This document shows positions 55,203 through 63,694 of a stretch of DNA of 64,000 nucleotides, one piece after another. Made by a program: the position numbers and the translations under genes. The DNA is from Sphingosinicella microcystinivorans (GTDB lineage Bacteria; Pseudomonadota; Alphaproteobacteria; Sphingomonadales; Sphingomonadaceae). Below the pieces are notes generated by a model, which saw only the letters and a program-made list of their open reading frames with translations, was not told where the DNA came from and searched no databases. The first letter of the stretch is position 1. Each line of letters starts with the position of its first letter. The stretch spans positions 496,001 to 560,000 of the forward strand of contig NZ_RBWX01000008.1 of assembly GCF_003634215.1 (NCBI RefSeq), in the 5' to 3' direction.

Positions 55203-55532
55203 TCAATCCACGACAAACAATCGCGCACCCACCGCGCTCACCGACCGGTGCGCCATCGCGCCATCACCCACGTGATACGACATCCCCGGCGTCAGCGTGA
55301 CCCGCCGCCCATCGGCAAGCTCGGTCACCAGCTCGCCCTCCAGGCAGAGCAATATATGCCCCTTCTCGCACCAGTGATCGGCGAGATACCCCGGCGAATA
55401 GTCCACCATCCGCACCCGGATCGCCCCGAACTGCCGTGTCCGCCAGACGGCGTGGCCGGTCTCGCCGGGATACACAGTCTCGGGGGCAGAGGCCCAGTCC
55501 ATCGTTTCGAAGGCGAGTGGTTCGATGTGCAT
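55203..55532 (-). CDS. DHCW-motif cupin fold protein
   Basis: The 109-residue protein from the ATG at 55532 (MHIEPLAFETMDWASAPETV) carries YLADHWCEKGHILLCLEGEL, whose DHW(C)xxGH cupin motif gives the family its name, and MSYHVGDGAMAHRS, the second metal-ligand loop. Small one-domain cupins bind metal or small acids. GGAGAAG precedes the start. The longer frame upstream shows no fold. It is not a GTA gene and lies in the island between portal and terminase. Confidence 0.87.
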   Translation of the reverse strand: MHIEPLAFETMDWASAPETVYPGETGHAVWRTRQFGAIRVRMVDYSPGYLADHWCEKGHILLCLEGELVTELADGRRVTLTPGMSYHVGDGAMAHRSVSAVGARLFVVD

Positions 55533-55791
55533 GGTAACGACTTCTCCGGAATCATGATGCCGCCGACCATAACGCCCCCGTTCGCCAAGGCGATACCCGC
55601 GCCCGAAGCATTCTGCCGAACACCCCGCCTCCACCACCACCTCGGTGGACCCGAATTCGGCACCATTTGAAGGCGCTGAGTTAAGTGCAGCGAGAGCGGC
55701 CGCCTGAACAGCAAGATCGTTCGCTGCCGCCTTCCCGGCACAGCTTTGATCGACGTTTACCTTTTGCGGCAAAGGTTCGGTCAGAGCGTCA

Positions 55792-56244
55792 TTACTCCGC
55801 CTCACCAAGGGTGACCCCGATCTCCTCGACCGCACCCTTCGGACTCAGTTTAACGTAAAGGATGGCATCGGTGCCATCCTGAAGTTTAACGGGCCCGTCG
55901 TAGACACGTGGTGCAGACCGCGTGAGCGTAACGCCAGCCCGAACGCTCACAGTGCTTAACGATTTGTCCTTGTCCGCAACGCCGGCAAGCCCAAATGGTA
56001 GGCGTTTACCCGCCTCCGATCGGAGGTACCGTTGCCTTGTCACTGTGTTCCCAAAGATCGTCCACCGCGAGTTATTACGCGTTAGAATTTCGCAGTCATC
56101 TGGCGTGCAAGGCCCGCGTCGTAGCCCCGAAACGCCGTCAGCGTTCTCAACGTGAGTTCCGACGGCTGAGAAAGCCTTCAAGGTCGGCGAACCCGCAAAA
56201 GCCATCGTTGGAAACAGCAATGCCGCGATAACAGTCTTTTTCAT
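55792..56244 (-). CDS. Exported protein of unknown function (GTA island)
   Basis: The 150-residue protein starts MKKTVIAALLFPTMAFAG, a clear signal peptide, preceded by GGGG. The mature chain has GPCTPDDCE with a close cysteine pair and a C-terminal beta-rich region. I see no family. It lies in the island with the cupin and NTF2-like genes. Confidence 0.68.
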   Translation of the reverse strand: MKKTVIAALLFPTMAFAGSPTLKAFSAVGTHVENADGVSGLRRGPCTPDDCEILTRNNSRWTIFGNTVTRQRYLRSEAGKRLPFGLAGVADKDKSLSTVSVRAGVTLTRSAPRVYDGPVKLQDGTDAILYVKLSPKGAVEEIGVTLGEAE

Positions 56245-56437
56245 CCCCCATCTCCTCATGGGCGGTACAAGCACCTCCATCATGGATATGCGAGTCCGGC
56301 GGATAGCAGCCAATTTTGCGCAGAAGGATGGTCATAGCTGGCAAAACCCTCCAATCGTCCGCCTCCGCTGCTCGACGATCACTGAGCACTCTGCCGTCCA
56401 AACACAGGTCGAGAGTCGGCCAGAACATACCCTCGAC

Positions 56438-56471
56438 CGTCACCCCGGCAAAGGCCGGGCCCATAACGGTC
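56438..56471 (+). repeat. Partial copy of the island palindromic repeat
   Basis: The sequence CGTCACCCCGGCAAAGGCCG with a CCATAAC follow-on matches the left arm of the palindrome at 57191-57258; only this half is present here. The copies flank the NTF2-like gene. Confidence 0.7.
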
Positions 56472-56538
56472 CTGCACAGCTTCACAGCCGCGAGAAGCCA
56501 AACTACTGTTTCGCCTCTCAACATGATCGGAATTGTAC

Positions 56539-57138
56539 ATGTCGAGTGATCACCAGCATGGACCATTAACCGGCGTAGGGCGGCGTGAGCTTCTCGCCAT
56601 CACGGGAATTGTGGCCCTCTATGCAAAGCCTGCATCCGCGTGCGTCATCCTCGAAGGCGCTGAAGCGCTTGAAGAGATCGTGAAAACATTCCTCTATGCG
56701 TTGAACGAGCGACAGTTTGAACGCCTCGCGCCCCTCCTGTCCGACGATTTCCGGTTCTTCCCCGATTTGAATGAATCGCCGGTGGACGGAAACGCGTACA
56801 TCGCCGGCCTTCAAGGCGAGCCGACGCCCAAGCGCGATGGCATAAAATCCCGCACCATAGATGTTTCCGACTTTCAGCTTGTGCAGTTCGAGTTCGTTGA
56901 GTTTGAAGACATCCCGCCCGAACGCCAGACAAGCTGCGGCAACGACTTTAATTGGCAGAAGCGAATTGCGATTTATGATGTGACGGTGCTGCCCGTCGAC
57001 CCCCCGGTCATTACCCTGCAATCCTTGTCATCACCAAAACCCTCGCACGCGCCGACAGCAAAGCCGGAAACGCCTCTCGACAGAACGAGGATAAAATCGA
57101 TCAGGCACATAACGCTTCCGTTACTCGACAATCGCTGA
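56539..57138 (+). CDS. Exported NTF2-like protein of unknown function (GTA island)
   Basis: The 199-residue protein begins MSSDHQHG, then RRELLAITGIVALYAKPASA, a possible Tat-type signal with a Cys near the cut. The next part (EEIVKTFLYALNERQFERLAPLLSDDFRFFPD) fits the NTF2-like/SnoaL fold. It is the only plus-strand gene in the GTA cluster, so it was inserted rather than inherited with it. A TTG start at 56533 is possible. Confidence 0.65.
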   Translation: MSSDHQHGPLTGVGRRELLAITGIVALYAKPASACVILEGAEALEEIVKTFLYALNERQFERLAPLLSDDFRFFPDLNESPVDGNAYIAGLQGEPTPKRDGIKSRTIDVSDFQLVQFEFVEFEDIPPERQTSCGNDFNWQKRIAIYDVTVLPVDPPVITLQSLSSPKPSHAPTAKPETPLDRTRIKSIRHITLPLLDNR

Positions 57139-57190
57139 GCTGGCGTCCATCCGGGGCTCGGTTCGCCTCCGATTCAGAACACACTCTACC

Positions 57191-57258
57191 CGTCACCCCG
57201 GCAAAGGCCGGGGTCCATAACTACGGTCGCATGGATACCGGCCTTCGCCGGTATGACG
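57191..57258. repeat. Palindromic repeat element in the GTA island
   Basis: CGTCACCCCGGCAAAGGCCG at the left and CGGCCTTCGCCGGTATGACG at the right are imperfect inverted arms, each with its own small GGC stem. The centre is short and AT-rich (CATAACTACGG). This looks like a REP-type palindrome and is a sign of insertion or hotspot use. Confidence 0.78.
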
Positions 57259-57297
57259 AGGGGGCGGGCGATGATTTGTTTAAGGACGGTACGTTCG

Positions 57298-57720
57298 CTA
57301 GAATGCAATCGCTGCAAACATGACAAGGGTGCTCACAAAGACGACAATCCAAACCATCGCCGACACATCTGCCAGACGTGCCCAAAATCTTGACTCCGAG
57401 AGCAGCGGACTGTCCCGATCTATGTCATCGGGATTCACGCCCGTTTGTTCGCAGAGTGCAAAAGTGAAGCGATCCCACAGGTCCGGTTTGCTCAATTCCT
57501 CGGCCGGAAGAACTCTTTGAAGAGCTGTGAACACATCCCCAGCAGTGAGCCAGCCTTGCGCATCCGCGTAATCCAGCTTCACGCCAAAGGTCCGCTCAAC
57601 GTCGGCTATCGCCGCGATCTCATCCCCATCGCCACCGAGCCCGACGCTTCTGGAAGGGTTTTCCGTCACGGCGAGAGGATAGCCGAAAAGGTTTTCCCTA
57701 CAATACCGGCTCCATGCCAT
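57298..57720 (-). CDS. Carrier-protein-like membrane protein (GTA island)
   Basis: The 140-residue frame opens at ATG 57720, close to the terminase stop (57725); a GTG at 57669 may be the real start. It has two similar segments, DVERTFGVKLDYADAQGWLTAGDVFTAL and CEQTGVNPDDIDRDSPLL, that recall acyl-carrier folds but no phosphopantetheine serine. A C-terminal membrane helix follows (VWIVVFVSTLVMFAAIAF). No function is known. Confidence 0.6.
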   Translation of the reverse strand: MAWSRYCRENLFGYPLAVTENPSRSVGLGGDGDEIAAIADVERTFGVKLDYADAQGWLTAGDVFTALQRVLPAEELSKPDLWDRFTFALCEQTGVNPDDIDRDSPLLSESRFWARLADVSAMVWIVVFVSTLVMFAAIAF

Positions 57721-57724
57721 TCCC

Positions 57725-59050
57725 TCAAACCACCCGCACCCCCGGCCGCGCACTCTTCCCCATAAGCGCCCACACCGCCCAGACCAGCGCATCCGCCCGG
57801 TCCGGCGAGCGTCCCGGCCCTTCGTAGCCGCCCCCGGCGATCAGCCCGCACAGCTCGTCCTCCAGCGCCGGAAATGCGCCCGCATGATGCACGCGCCCGG
57901 CTTCGTATTGCGCCGCGACCGGCTCGGCGCGGATCGCCTTGCCGCGTGTCGCGCGCACCGATTTCACGGGCAGCGCCTCGTCCACGGCGGCGAGCACGCG
58001 CGCGACCATGTCGCCGCCGTTGTTTACCTCCGCGATCACGCGGTCCGCGCCGTGCCGCGCGGCAGCGTCTGAAACCGCGCGTGCCCAGCCTTCGGGGGAC
58101 AGGCCTTCGACGCTCGCATCTTCGATCACCACGATCGTGCCATCCGCGCGCAGCCCCGCCGCGACGATCCCGCACACCGATCCCGCGCCGTGCCCGGCGG
58201 GCGGATCGACACCAATCACCACGCGCGCGAAGCCCTCATCGTGCGCCCCGGTCACCGGCACCCGGCATCGCTCGATCAGCGCGCGCGACCAGAGCGCGCC
58301 CTCCACCTCCTCGATCATCTCGCCGTCCAGTTCCTGCCGCCCCAGTCGCGTGCCGCCGTAAGCCTCCGTCACCGCCGCCAGAAAGGCGGGGGGCAGGTTT
58401 GCCGCATTCTCCGCCGTGCGCCCGCGCGTCACGATGAGGGCGTGTCCCGCCATCGCCTCTTCAAGCAGGCGGCGCACCAGCGGCACGGGGCGCGGCGTCG
58501 TCGTCAGCACCGCGCGCGGCGCGCTTCCCAACCGTAGCCCCATGCGCAGGTTCATCCACACGTCGAGGCCGCGTGGCCATTTCGCGATCTCGTCTCCCCA
58601 GGCGTGGCTATGCTGCGCGCCGCGCAGCGCATCCGGATCGTCCGCCGAATAGAGAAAGCCCTGCGCGCCCGTCGGCCACGAAAGTCGCCGCAGCGAAGGC
58701 TCGAATTCGGGGCGCCAATCCGCGCGCACGCGAAGCAGGCCGGATTCGCCTTCCACCATCACGGCGCGCGCTTCATGCAGCGTCGTACCCACAATGGCGA
58801 TGCGCGCGCCGCCGTTTCGCGCCGCGCGCTGCACCCATTCGGCGCCCGTGCGCGTCTTGCCGAAGCCGCGCCCCGCCATCACCAGCCAGGTGTGCCAGTC
58901 GCCCGGCGGCACGACCTGCGAAGCCCGCGCGCGCGAATACCAGCTGCCGACAAGCACGTTTTGCTTTTTAACGGCGATCCCCTCCATTGCCTCGGAGAAC
59001 TCCGCCGGCGTCATCGCCTCCAGCCGGGCTTTCAGGGTCAAGGCTGTCAC
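57725..59050 (-). CDS. Terminase large subunit (GTA gp2-like)
   Basis: The 441-residue packaging motor has an ATPase domain with Walker A GRGFGKT (60-66) and acidic pair D153/E154 in HAWGDEIAKW. The nuclease domain has D282 in VVIGVDPPAG, AEVNNGGD and DRADALVWA. It drives headful packaging of bacterial DNA in GTAs. It overlaps the small subunit gene by four bases. Confidence 0.96.
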   Translation of the reverse strand: MTALTLKARLEAMTPAEFSEAMEGIAVKKQNVLVGSWYSRARASQVVPPGDWHTWLVMAGRGFGKTRTGAEWVQRAARNGGARIAIVGTTLHEARAVMVEGESGLLRVRADWRPEFEPSLRRLSWPTGAQGFLYSADDPDALRGAQHSHAWGDEIAKWPRGLDVWMNLRMGLRLGSAPRAVLTTTPRPVPLVRRLLEEAMAGHALIVTRGRTAENAANLPPAFLAAVTEAYGGTRLGRQELDGEMIEEVEGALWSRALIERCRVPVTGAHDEGFARVVIGVDPPAGHGAGSVCGIVAAGLRADGTIVVIEDASVEGLSPEGWARAVSDAAARHGADRVIAEVNNGGDMVARVLAAVDEALPVKSVRATRGKAIRAEPVAAQYEAGRVHHAGAFPALEDELCGLIAGGGYEGPGRSPDRADALVWAVWALMGKSARPGVRVV

Positions 59051-59526
59051 GCGTCGCCCTCTACCCGTCGTGCTTCGATGGCGGTCGCGCGCGCTTCCAC
59101 GGTGCGATACAGCGTCAGGGCTTCATCCTCCGCCTCCTCGCCCACAATCATCGCATAGGCCTCCGGCCTGCGGCGGCTCAGCATGAACATCAGCAGCCGA
59201 TCCGAATATTCCCGGATGGTCACCGGCACGCCGTTGCCGCGCACCACGGTTTTTTCCACGCCGTTGCGGATGCGGTCGAACGCGATCGCCTCAAGCTCGT
59301 CCATCGCGAGCGAAAGCGCATCGTCCCAGGCCCGCGCGAAGGCGGTGTCGCGGCGTCGCAGCGCATAGACACCGCATGTCGCCTTGCCCGTCGCGGCCAC
59401 GGCGCGGCGCACATTCGCCGTTTCGGCCAGCGTTTCCAGGAAGATCTCGCGCCGTTTCGCCGTCCAGCCGTCGTGTCGCTCGGCGCCGCGGCGCGCCGTG
59501 GGCTTGGCGGGTGTCGTGTTCGTCAT
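59047..59526 (-). CDS. Terminase small subunit-like protein (GTA gp1 position)
   Basis: The 159-residue protein has a basic N-terminus (MTNTTPAKPTARRGAERHDG) and an HTH-like helical region (RREIFLETLAETANVRRAVAATGKATCGVYALRRRDTAFARAW), as in small terminases. The rest is helical. It overlaps TerL by four bases and is the first gene of the cluster. In GTAs this subunit has lost strict DNA-site recognition. Confidence 0.88.
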   Translation of the reverse strand: MTNTTPAKPTARRGAERHDGWTAKRREIFLETLAETANVRRAVAATGKATCGVYALRRRDTAFARAWDDALSLAMDELEAIAFDRIRNGVEKTVVRGNGVPVTIREYSDRLLMFMLSRRRPEAYAMIVGEEAEDEALTLYRTVEARATAIEARRVEGDA

Positions 59527-59815
59527 CGGGCCTCATTCGCTGGAGAAGCGCCGAGCCCCGATGTGAAAACGGCCCCGAAGGCGGTGAAGCCCCGGAGCCG
59601 CAATTCCTCAGCGTGTCTGTTCTCTAGCAAAGAGCGGTTCGCTCGTCAAGCATTATTTCACCGATTTGGTTATTATTGCCCCCTTTGGTCGCAGGCGGGT
59701 TGTAATGTGGCTGCGGCAGAGGCATTTCGCGCGTCGATCCACATACGCCGTTCATCGGATCGTAATTTTAAGCGGCGTAAGAGACGTTTACCGGGGCCAG
59801 GCAATAGAGGTTGAA
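59527..59815. other. Non-coding region upstream of the GTA cluster (probable promoter region)
   Basis: The 289 bases hold no convincing gene. A short AT-rich stretch (about 59,650-59,690, including CATTATTTCACC and GGTTATTATTG) stands out against the high-GC surroundings and could hold the cluster's promoter. No certain -35/-10 can be named. Confidence 0.4.
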
Positions 59816-59947
59816 ATGAAAACGATCATCGTCTGCGCCTGTCTTCTGTTCATCGCCGCTGTTGGCGCGATTGCGATTCCGCCGCATGCGGGCGCGATCG
59901 CCTCCACGCCGCCTGCCGCCGCAGACGCCGCCGTTCACACGCGGTAA
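59816..59947 (+). CDS. Possible small exported peptide
   Basis: A 43-residue frame (MKTIIVCACLLFIAAVGAIA) has AGAGG about eight bases before the ATG, a signal-like hydrophobic start, and an Ala/Pro tail. It lies just upstream of the GTA cluster on the opposite strand. It could be real but is too short to judge. Confidence 0.4.
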   Translation: MKTIIVCACLLFIAAVGAIAIPPHAGAIASTPPAAADAAVHTR

Positions 59948-60411
59948 TAGTCCGCCACGCGGTCCAGCCCCAGGCATAGCACCACCTTACCGGCACGCGC
60001 CGGCCAGCCCATCGCCCGTTCCGCCGTTTCCAGCCCTTCACCCAGGCAGACGGTTCGCGTCAACACATCCGCAAGCCCTCGCCCGGCGTGTGAGAGTGCC
60101 CCATCCACGCGCGTTTTCGCGCCGATCTGGGCCGTTGTGGGATCGGGTGCATCCGGCGCGCTGCGCGCACCTCTCGCCACCGGGCCTGCATCCCATGCCA
60201 TCGTCACGCGCGGGCCTTGCGCGGCGATCAGGAAGTCGCGGCGCAGGCGCACGCCCGCCTCGAACTGGCGGTCGCTGATCTTGCCGCGCGCGTGCAGCCA
60301 CGCGATCGGCTCTTCCGCGCGGTTGGCGTGGCGCGCGCCTTTCGTGGCCGCGCGGCGGTGCGGCGGGCTGTCGATGCTGTTCACGATCATACGGTTACGG
60401 GTCTGGGGCAT
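59935..60411 (-). CDS. DUF6456-like protein next to the GTA cluster
   Basis: The 158-residue protein has a basic N-terminus (MPQTRNRMIVNSIDSPPHRR), WLHARGKISDRQFEAGVRLRRDFLIAAQGPRVTMAWD, and a C-terminal region RGLADVLTRTVCLGEGLETAERAMGWPARAGKVVLCLGLDRVADYY. I recognise the pattern as DUF6456. It is divergent from the XRE gene and just beyond the terminase end, so it may act in GTA control. That is a positional inference. Confidence 0.75.
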   Translation of the reverse strand: MPQTRNRMIVNSIDSPPHRRAATKGARHANRAEEPIAWLHARGKISDRQFEAGVRLRRDFLIAAQGPRVTMAWDAGPVARGARSAPDAPDPTTAQIGAKTRVDGALSHAGRGLADVLTRTVCLGEGLETAERAMGWPARAGKVVLCLGLDRVADYYRV

Positions 60412-60429
60412 TCGGGTCTCCCTCGCGTT

Positions 60430-60442
60430 CGATTGCGAATCG
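60430..60442. promoter_or_regulatory. Candidate operator between the DUF6456-like and XRE genes
   Basis: CGATT and AATCG are inverted arms around GCG in the 89-base divergent gap. This could be a binding site for the XRE protein encoded from 60501. Single, short palindrome; low confidence. Confidence 0.35.
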
Positions 60443-60500
60443 CCCTTGCCATTGCGCTTCGGCTGTAGGACAGTGAAAAATAACCCAATAGGATAATTCG

Positions 60501-61064
60501 ATGCTCACACGCATCCGCGAGGTCCGCAAGGGCAAGGGTCTCACGCTGGCGGACGTCGCGGAGCGCTGCCGCCCCGCCACCACCCCCCAGACCATCGGCC
60601 GCCTCGAAACCGGCACCCGCACCGTCTCGGTCGGCTGGCTCAACCGTATCGCCGACGCGCTCGGTGTCGAAGCCGCCGAACTCGTAACCCACCCCGAACG
60701 CCCCGACGTTCCCGTCGCCGCGCTCCTCGGCGCGGACGGCGCGCGCGCGCCCACCATGGCGCAGACGCTGCTGCCGCCGCGCCCTTCGGGCGCGATGATC
60801 GCGGTGCAGGTCGTCTCCGGAATCGGCGATTACCGCACCGGCGATTCAATCTGGTGCGAGCGGCTGTCGCCCGCCGAGTTCGAGCGCGCGCGCAACCGCG
60901 ACGTGCTCGTGCCGCGTCCCGCCGGGCGCTTCGTGTTCGGACGCCTCGTCGATCTCGATGGGCAGCGCCTCGCCATCCTGCCGCTTGTCCCCGGCGCACG
61001 ACAGCTCGTCATTTCCGAAACGCCTTGGCTTGCGGTCGCGGTCACGCTGGTACGGCCACTTTAG
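60501..61064 (+). CDS. XRE family transcriptional regulator with C-terminal beta-rich region
   Basis: The 187-residue protein has an HTH at about 5-60 (IREVRKGKGLTLADVAERC, TIGRLETGTRTVSVGWLNRIADAL). Its C-terminal beta-rich part (MIAVQVVSGIGDYRTGDSIWCERLS) is like the peptidase-type dimer domain of phage repressors but has no clear Ser-Lys dyad. AGGA sits before the ATG. It may repress itself, the divergent gene or the GTA cluster. Confidence 0.88.
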   Translation: MLTRIREVRKGKGLTLADVAERCRPATTPQTIGRLETGTRTVSVGWLNRIADALGVEAAELVTHPERPDVPVAALLGADGARAPTMAQTLLPPRPSGAMIAVQVVSGIGDYRTGDSIWCERLSPAEFERARNRDVLVPRPAGRFVFGRLVDLDGQRLAILPLVPGARQLVISETPWLAVAVTLVRPL

Positions 61065-61117
61065 GGAGTATGCGCGCGGAAGCGTCGCGGCTAACCGCAG
61101 CGCCGAAAGGAAGCCAT

Positions 61118-62260
61118 ATGCTCGAAACCGCCACCCGCACCGCCTTCGACGAGGATCACGCCCTCTTCCGCGACAGCGTCCGCAAGTTCTTCGACCGCGA
61201 ACTTTATCCCAACCTCGATCGGTGGGAGCACGAGGGCATCGTCGACCGCGATTTCTGGCGCGCCTGCGGCGAAGCGGGTCTACTTTGCCCGCAAGTGCCC
61301 GAAGAATACGGCGGCCTCGGCCTCGACTACCGCTACAACGCCGTCATAGGGGAGGAACTTTGCTACGCCGGTTCCTCGGCCGGCATCACCCTCCACTCCG
61401 ACATCGTTGTCGACTACATCATCAACTACGGCTCCGAAGAACAAAAGCGCCGCTGGCTCCCCGGCATGGTCTCGGGCGAGGTCATCACCGCGATCGCAAT
61501 GACCGAACCCGGCGCGGGCTCGGATCTCCAGGGCGTCAAGACGACCGCGAAGCGCGACGGCAACCACTATGTTGTGAACGGCTCCAAGACCTACATCACC
61601 AACGGCCAGAACGCCGACCTCATCATCGTCGTCGCCAAGACCGATCCGGCGCTCGGCGCGAAAGGCACCTCGCTCATCCTCGTCGAAGCCGACCGCGAAG
61701 GCTTCGCCCGCGGCCGCAACCTCGACAAGATCGGCCAGCATTCCGCAGACACGTCGGAGCTCTTCTTCAACGACGTCCGCGTGCCGATCACCAACTGCAT
61801 CGGCGAAGAGAACATGGGCTTCATCTATCTGATGAAGCAACTCCCGCAGGAGCGCCTGCAGATTGCGCTCTCCGGTCAGGCCGTCGCGCAGCGTGCGTTC
61901 GACGAGGCCGTGAAGTTCACGAAGGAGCGCAAAGCGTTCGGCAAAACCGTCTTCGATTTCCAGAACACCAAGTTCACGCTCGCCGATCTCGCGACGAAAC
62001 TCCAGGTCGGCTGGGCGCATCTCGACTGGGCGCTGAAGCGTCACGTCGAGGGTCAACTCACCGCCGCTGAAGCCTCCGCCGCGAAGCTCTGGCATACCGA
62101 GCTGCAATGGGATGCCTGCGACCTCTCGCTCCAGCTGCACGGCGGCGCCGGCTACATGAACGAATATCCGATCGCCCGCCTGTGGCGCGACGCGCGCGTG
62201 CAGCGCATCTACGGCGGCACGTCGGAGATCATGAAGGAAGTCGTCAGCCGCGCCATCTAG
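61118..62260 (+). CDS. Acyl-CoA dehydrogenase, long-chain type
   Basis: The 380-residue protein starts at ATG 61118 (MLETATRTAFDEDHALFRDS). It has AMTEPGAGSDLQGVKTTA, the flavin site, and KTYITNGQNADLIIVVAKTD. The usual YEGT glutamate is Gly here (YGGTSEIMKE). The base is probably E245 in QLPQERLQIA, as in long-chain and isovaleryl types. It is a single gene; the longer upstream frame overlaps the regulator. Confidence 0.95.
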   Translation: MLETATRTAFDEDHALFRDSVRKFFDRELYPNLDRWEHEGIVDRDFWRACGEAGLLCPQVPEEYGGLGLDYRYNAVIGEELCYAGSSAGITLHSDIVVDYIINYGSEEQKRRWLPGMVSGEVITAIAMTEPGAGSDLQGVKTTAKRDGNHYVVNGSKTYITNGQNADLIIVVAKTDPALGAKGTSLILVEADREGFARGRNLDKIGQHSADTSELFFNDVRVPITNCIGEENMGFIYLMKQLPQERLQIALSGQAVAQRAFDEAVKFTKERKAFGKTVFDFQNTKFTLADLATKLQVGWAHLDWALKRHVEGQLTAAEASAAKLWHTELQWDACDLSLQLHGGAGYMNEYPIARLWRDARVQRIYGGTSEIMKEVVSRAI

Positions 62261-62266
62261 GCGCGG

Positions 62267-63640
62267 TTAGAAGCTCTCTTCGGCGTAGATTCGCGAAAGA
62301 TCGCCCGCCCAGCGGCCGTGATAGGCTTCGAGCAGTCGCTCGGCGGGTGTCTTGCCGCTTTCGACAATCTCGAACAGCGGCGCGAGGAAGATCGCCTCGC
62401 TGTCGCCAGAGCTGTTGAGCCGAGCGCGCCGCGTCAACCCAGCTTCGGCGATGGCGAGAACTTCCTTACCGAGCTGCTGGAAAGTGCGGCCGCGCGGTCC
62501 CTTCGCCTGCAGCCCGAGCTTCGGCACCTCTTCGCGAATGCGGCGGTGGTCCGCGATCGTCCAGTGCTTGACCGCATCCCACGCCGCATCGAGCGCGATG
62601 TCGTCGTAGAGCAGCCCCACCCAGAAGGCAGGCAGCGCGCAGATACGATTCCACGGGCCGCCGTCCGCACCGCGCATCTCGAGATAGGACTTGAGGCGCA
62701 CTTCCGGGAAAGCGGTAGAGATATGATCGTTCCAGTCGCCGAGCGTCGCGCGCTCGCCGGGCAGCGCCGTGAGCTTGCCGTCCATGAAGGCGCGGAAATC
62801 CTGTCCGGCGAGATCGACGTACTTGCCGCCGCGCACGGCGAAATACATCGGCACGTCGAGGATATAATCCGCCCAGCGTTCGAAGCCGAAACCATCCTCG
62901 AACACGAACGGCAGCATACCGGTGCGCGCCGCATCGGTGTCGGTCCAGATGTGGCTGCGGTAACTAAGGAAGCCGTTCGGCTTGCCTTCGGTGAACGGCG
63001 AGTTCGCGAACAGCGCCGTCGCGAGTGGCTGCAGCGCTAGGCTGACGCGGAATTTCTTCACCATGTCGGCCTCGCTCGCATAGTCGAGGTTGGTCTGGAT
63101 GGTGCAGGTGCGCAGCATCATGTCGAGGCCGAGCGATCCAACGCGCGGCATGTGCCGCAGCATGATGTTGTAGCGTCCCTTGGGCATGATCGGCAGTTCG
63201 TCGCGGCGCTTGTCTGGCCACATACCGAGGCCGAGAAAGCCGAGCCCGAGTTCCTTGCCGACCTCTTGCACTTGCTTCAGATGCCGCCCTGTCTCGGCGC
63301 AGGTCTGGTGCAGGTTTTCAAGCGGTGCGCCCGAAAGCTCGAACTGTCCGGCGGGTTCGAGACTGACATTCCCATCGTCTCCGGCAAGGGCGATGACGTA
63401 CCCATTCTCCTCGACCGGTTCCCAGCCGAAGCGCGTCATCGCCATCAGAAGATCCCGGATGCCGCCTTGCTCGTCGTAGGACGGCGCGCGGTGATCGGTT
63501 GTGCGATACACGAATTTCTCGTGCTCGGTGCCGATTCGCCAACGCTCCGCGGGCTTGCTGCCGCGCTCGAAAACGCTCAGCAAATCGTCTTTTGACTCGA
63601 TAGGAAGGGCATCCCCTTCACCGGCCTTGCGCGTGCTCAT
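62267..63640 (-). CDS. gshA: Glutamate-cysteine ligase, plant/alphaproteobacterial type
   Basis: The 457-residue enzyme makes gamma-glutamylcysteine, the first step of glutathione synthesis. Features include WRIGTEHEKFVY (glutamate site), GWEPVEENGYVIALAGDDGNVSLEPAGQFELSGAP, GFLGLGMWP and MLRTCTIQTNLDY, all typical of the GCS2 plant-type branch. It fits with the GST encoded early in the window. Its stop is six bases from the convergent dehydrogenase stop. Confidence 0.96.
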   Translation of the reverse strand: MSTRKAGEGDALPIESKDDLLSVFERGSKPAERWRIGTEHEKFVYRTTDHRAPSYDEQGGIRDLLMAMTRFGWEPVEENGYVIALAGDDGNVSLEPAGQFELSGAPLENLHQTCAETGRHLKQVQEVGKELGLGFLGLGMWPDKRRDELPIMPKGRYNIMLRHMPRVGSLGLDMMLRTCTIQTNLDYASEADMVKKFRVSLALQPLATALFANSPFTEGKPNGFLSYRSHIWTDTDAARTGMLPFVFEDGFGFERWADYILDVPMYFAVRGGKYVDLAGQDFRAFMDGKLTALPGERATLGDWNDHISTAFPEVRLKSYLEMRGADGGPWNRICALPAFWVGLLYDDIALDAAWDAVKHWTIADHRRIREEVPKLGLQAKGPRGRTFQQLGKEVLAIAEAGLTRRARLNSSGDSEAIFLAPLFEIVESGKTPAERLLEAYHGRWAGDLSRIYAEESF

Positions 63641-63694
63641 GGCGAGCGCTTAGCCGTCCTCGCGGCCGCGCGCCAGAGAGGAAATGAGCGAGGC

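Larger units (their letters stand above)
39892..59526 (-). mobile_element. Gene transfer agent (RcGTA-like) structural cluster with inserted modules
   Basis: The minus strand holds terminase, portal, protease, capsid, connector, tail, hub and cell-wall peptidase genes in the order of the Rhodobacter capsulatus GTA. There is no integrase, replication gene, holin or lysin operon in the window. Short four-base overlaps join most tail and connector genes. Two additions break the order. One is an accessory island at 55203-57720 between TerL and portal. The other is a fibre-like block at 49003-52044 between capsid and connector. I infer that the cluster makes GTA-like particles; whether it still packages DNA cannot be told from sequence. 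Confidence 0.8.

Noticed and set aside
39892-59526. Complete temperate prophage
   Set aside because: No integrase, attachment repeats, replication genes, holin or lysin operon was found; the gene order is that of a GTA.
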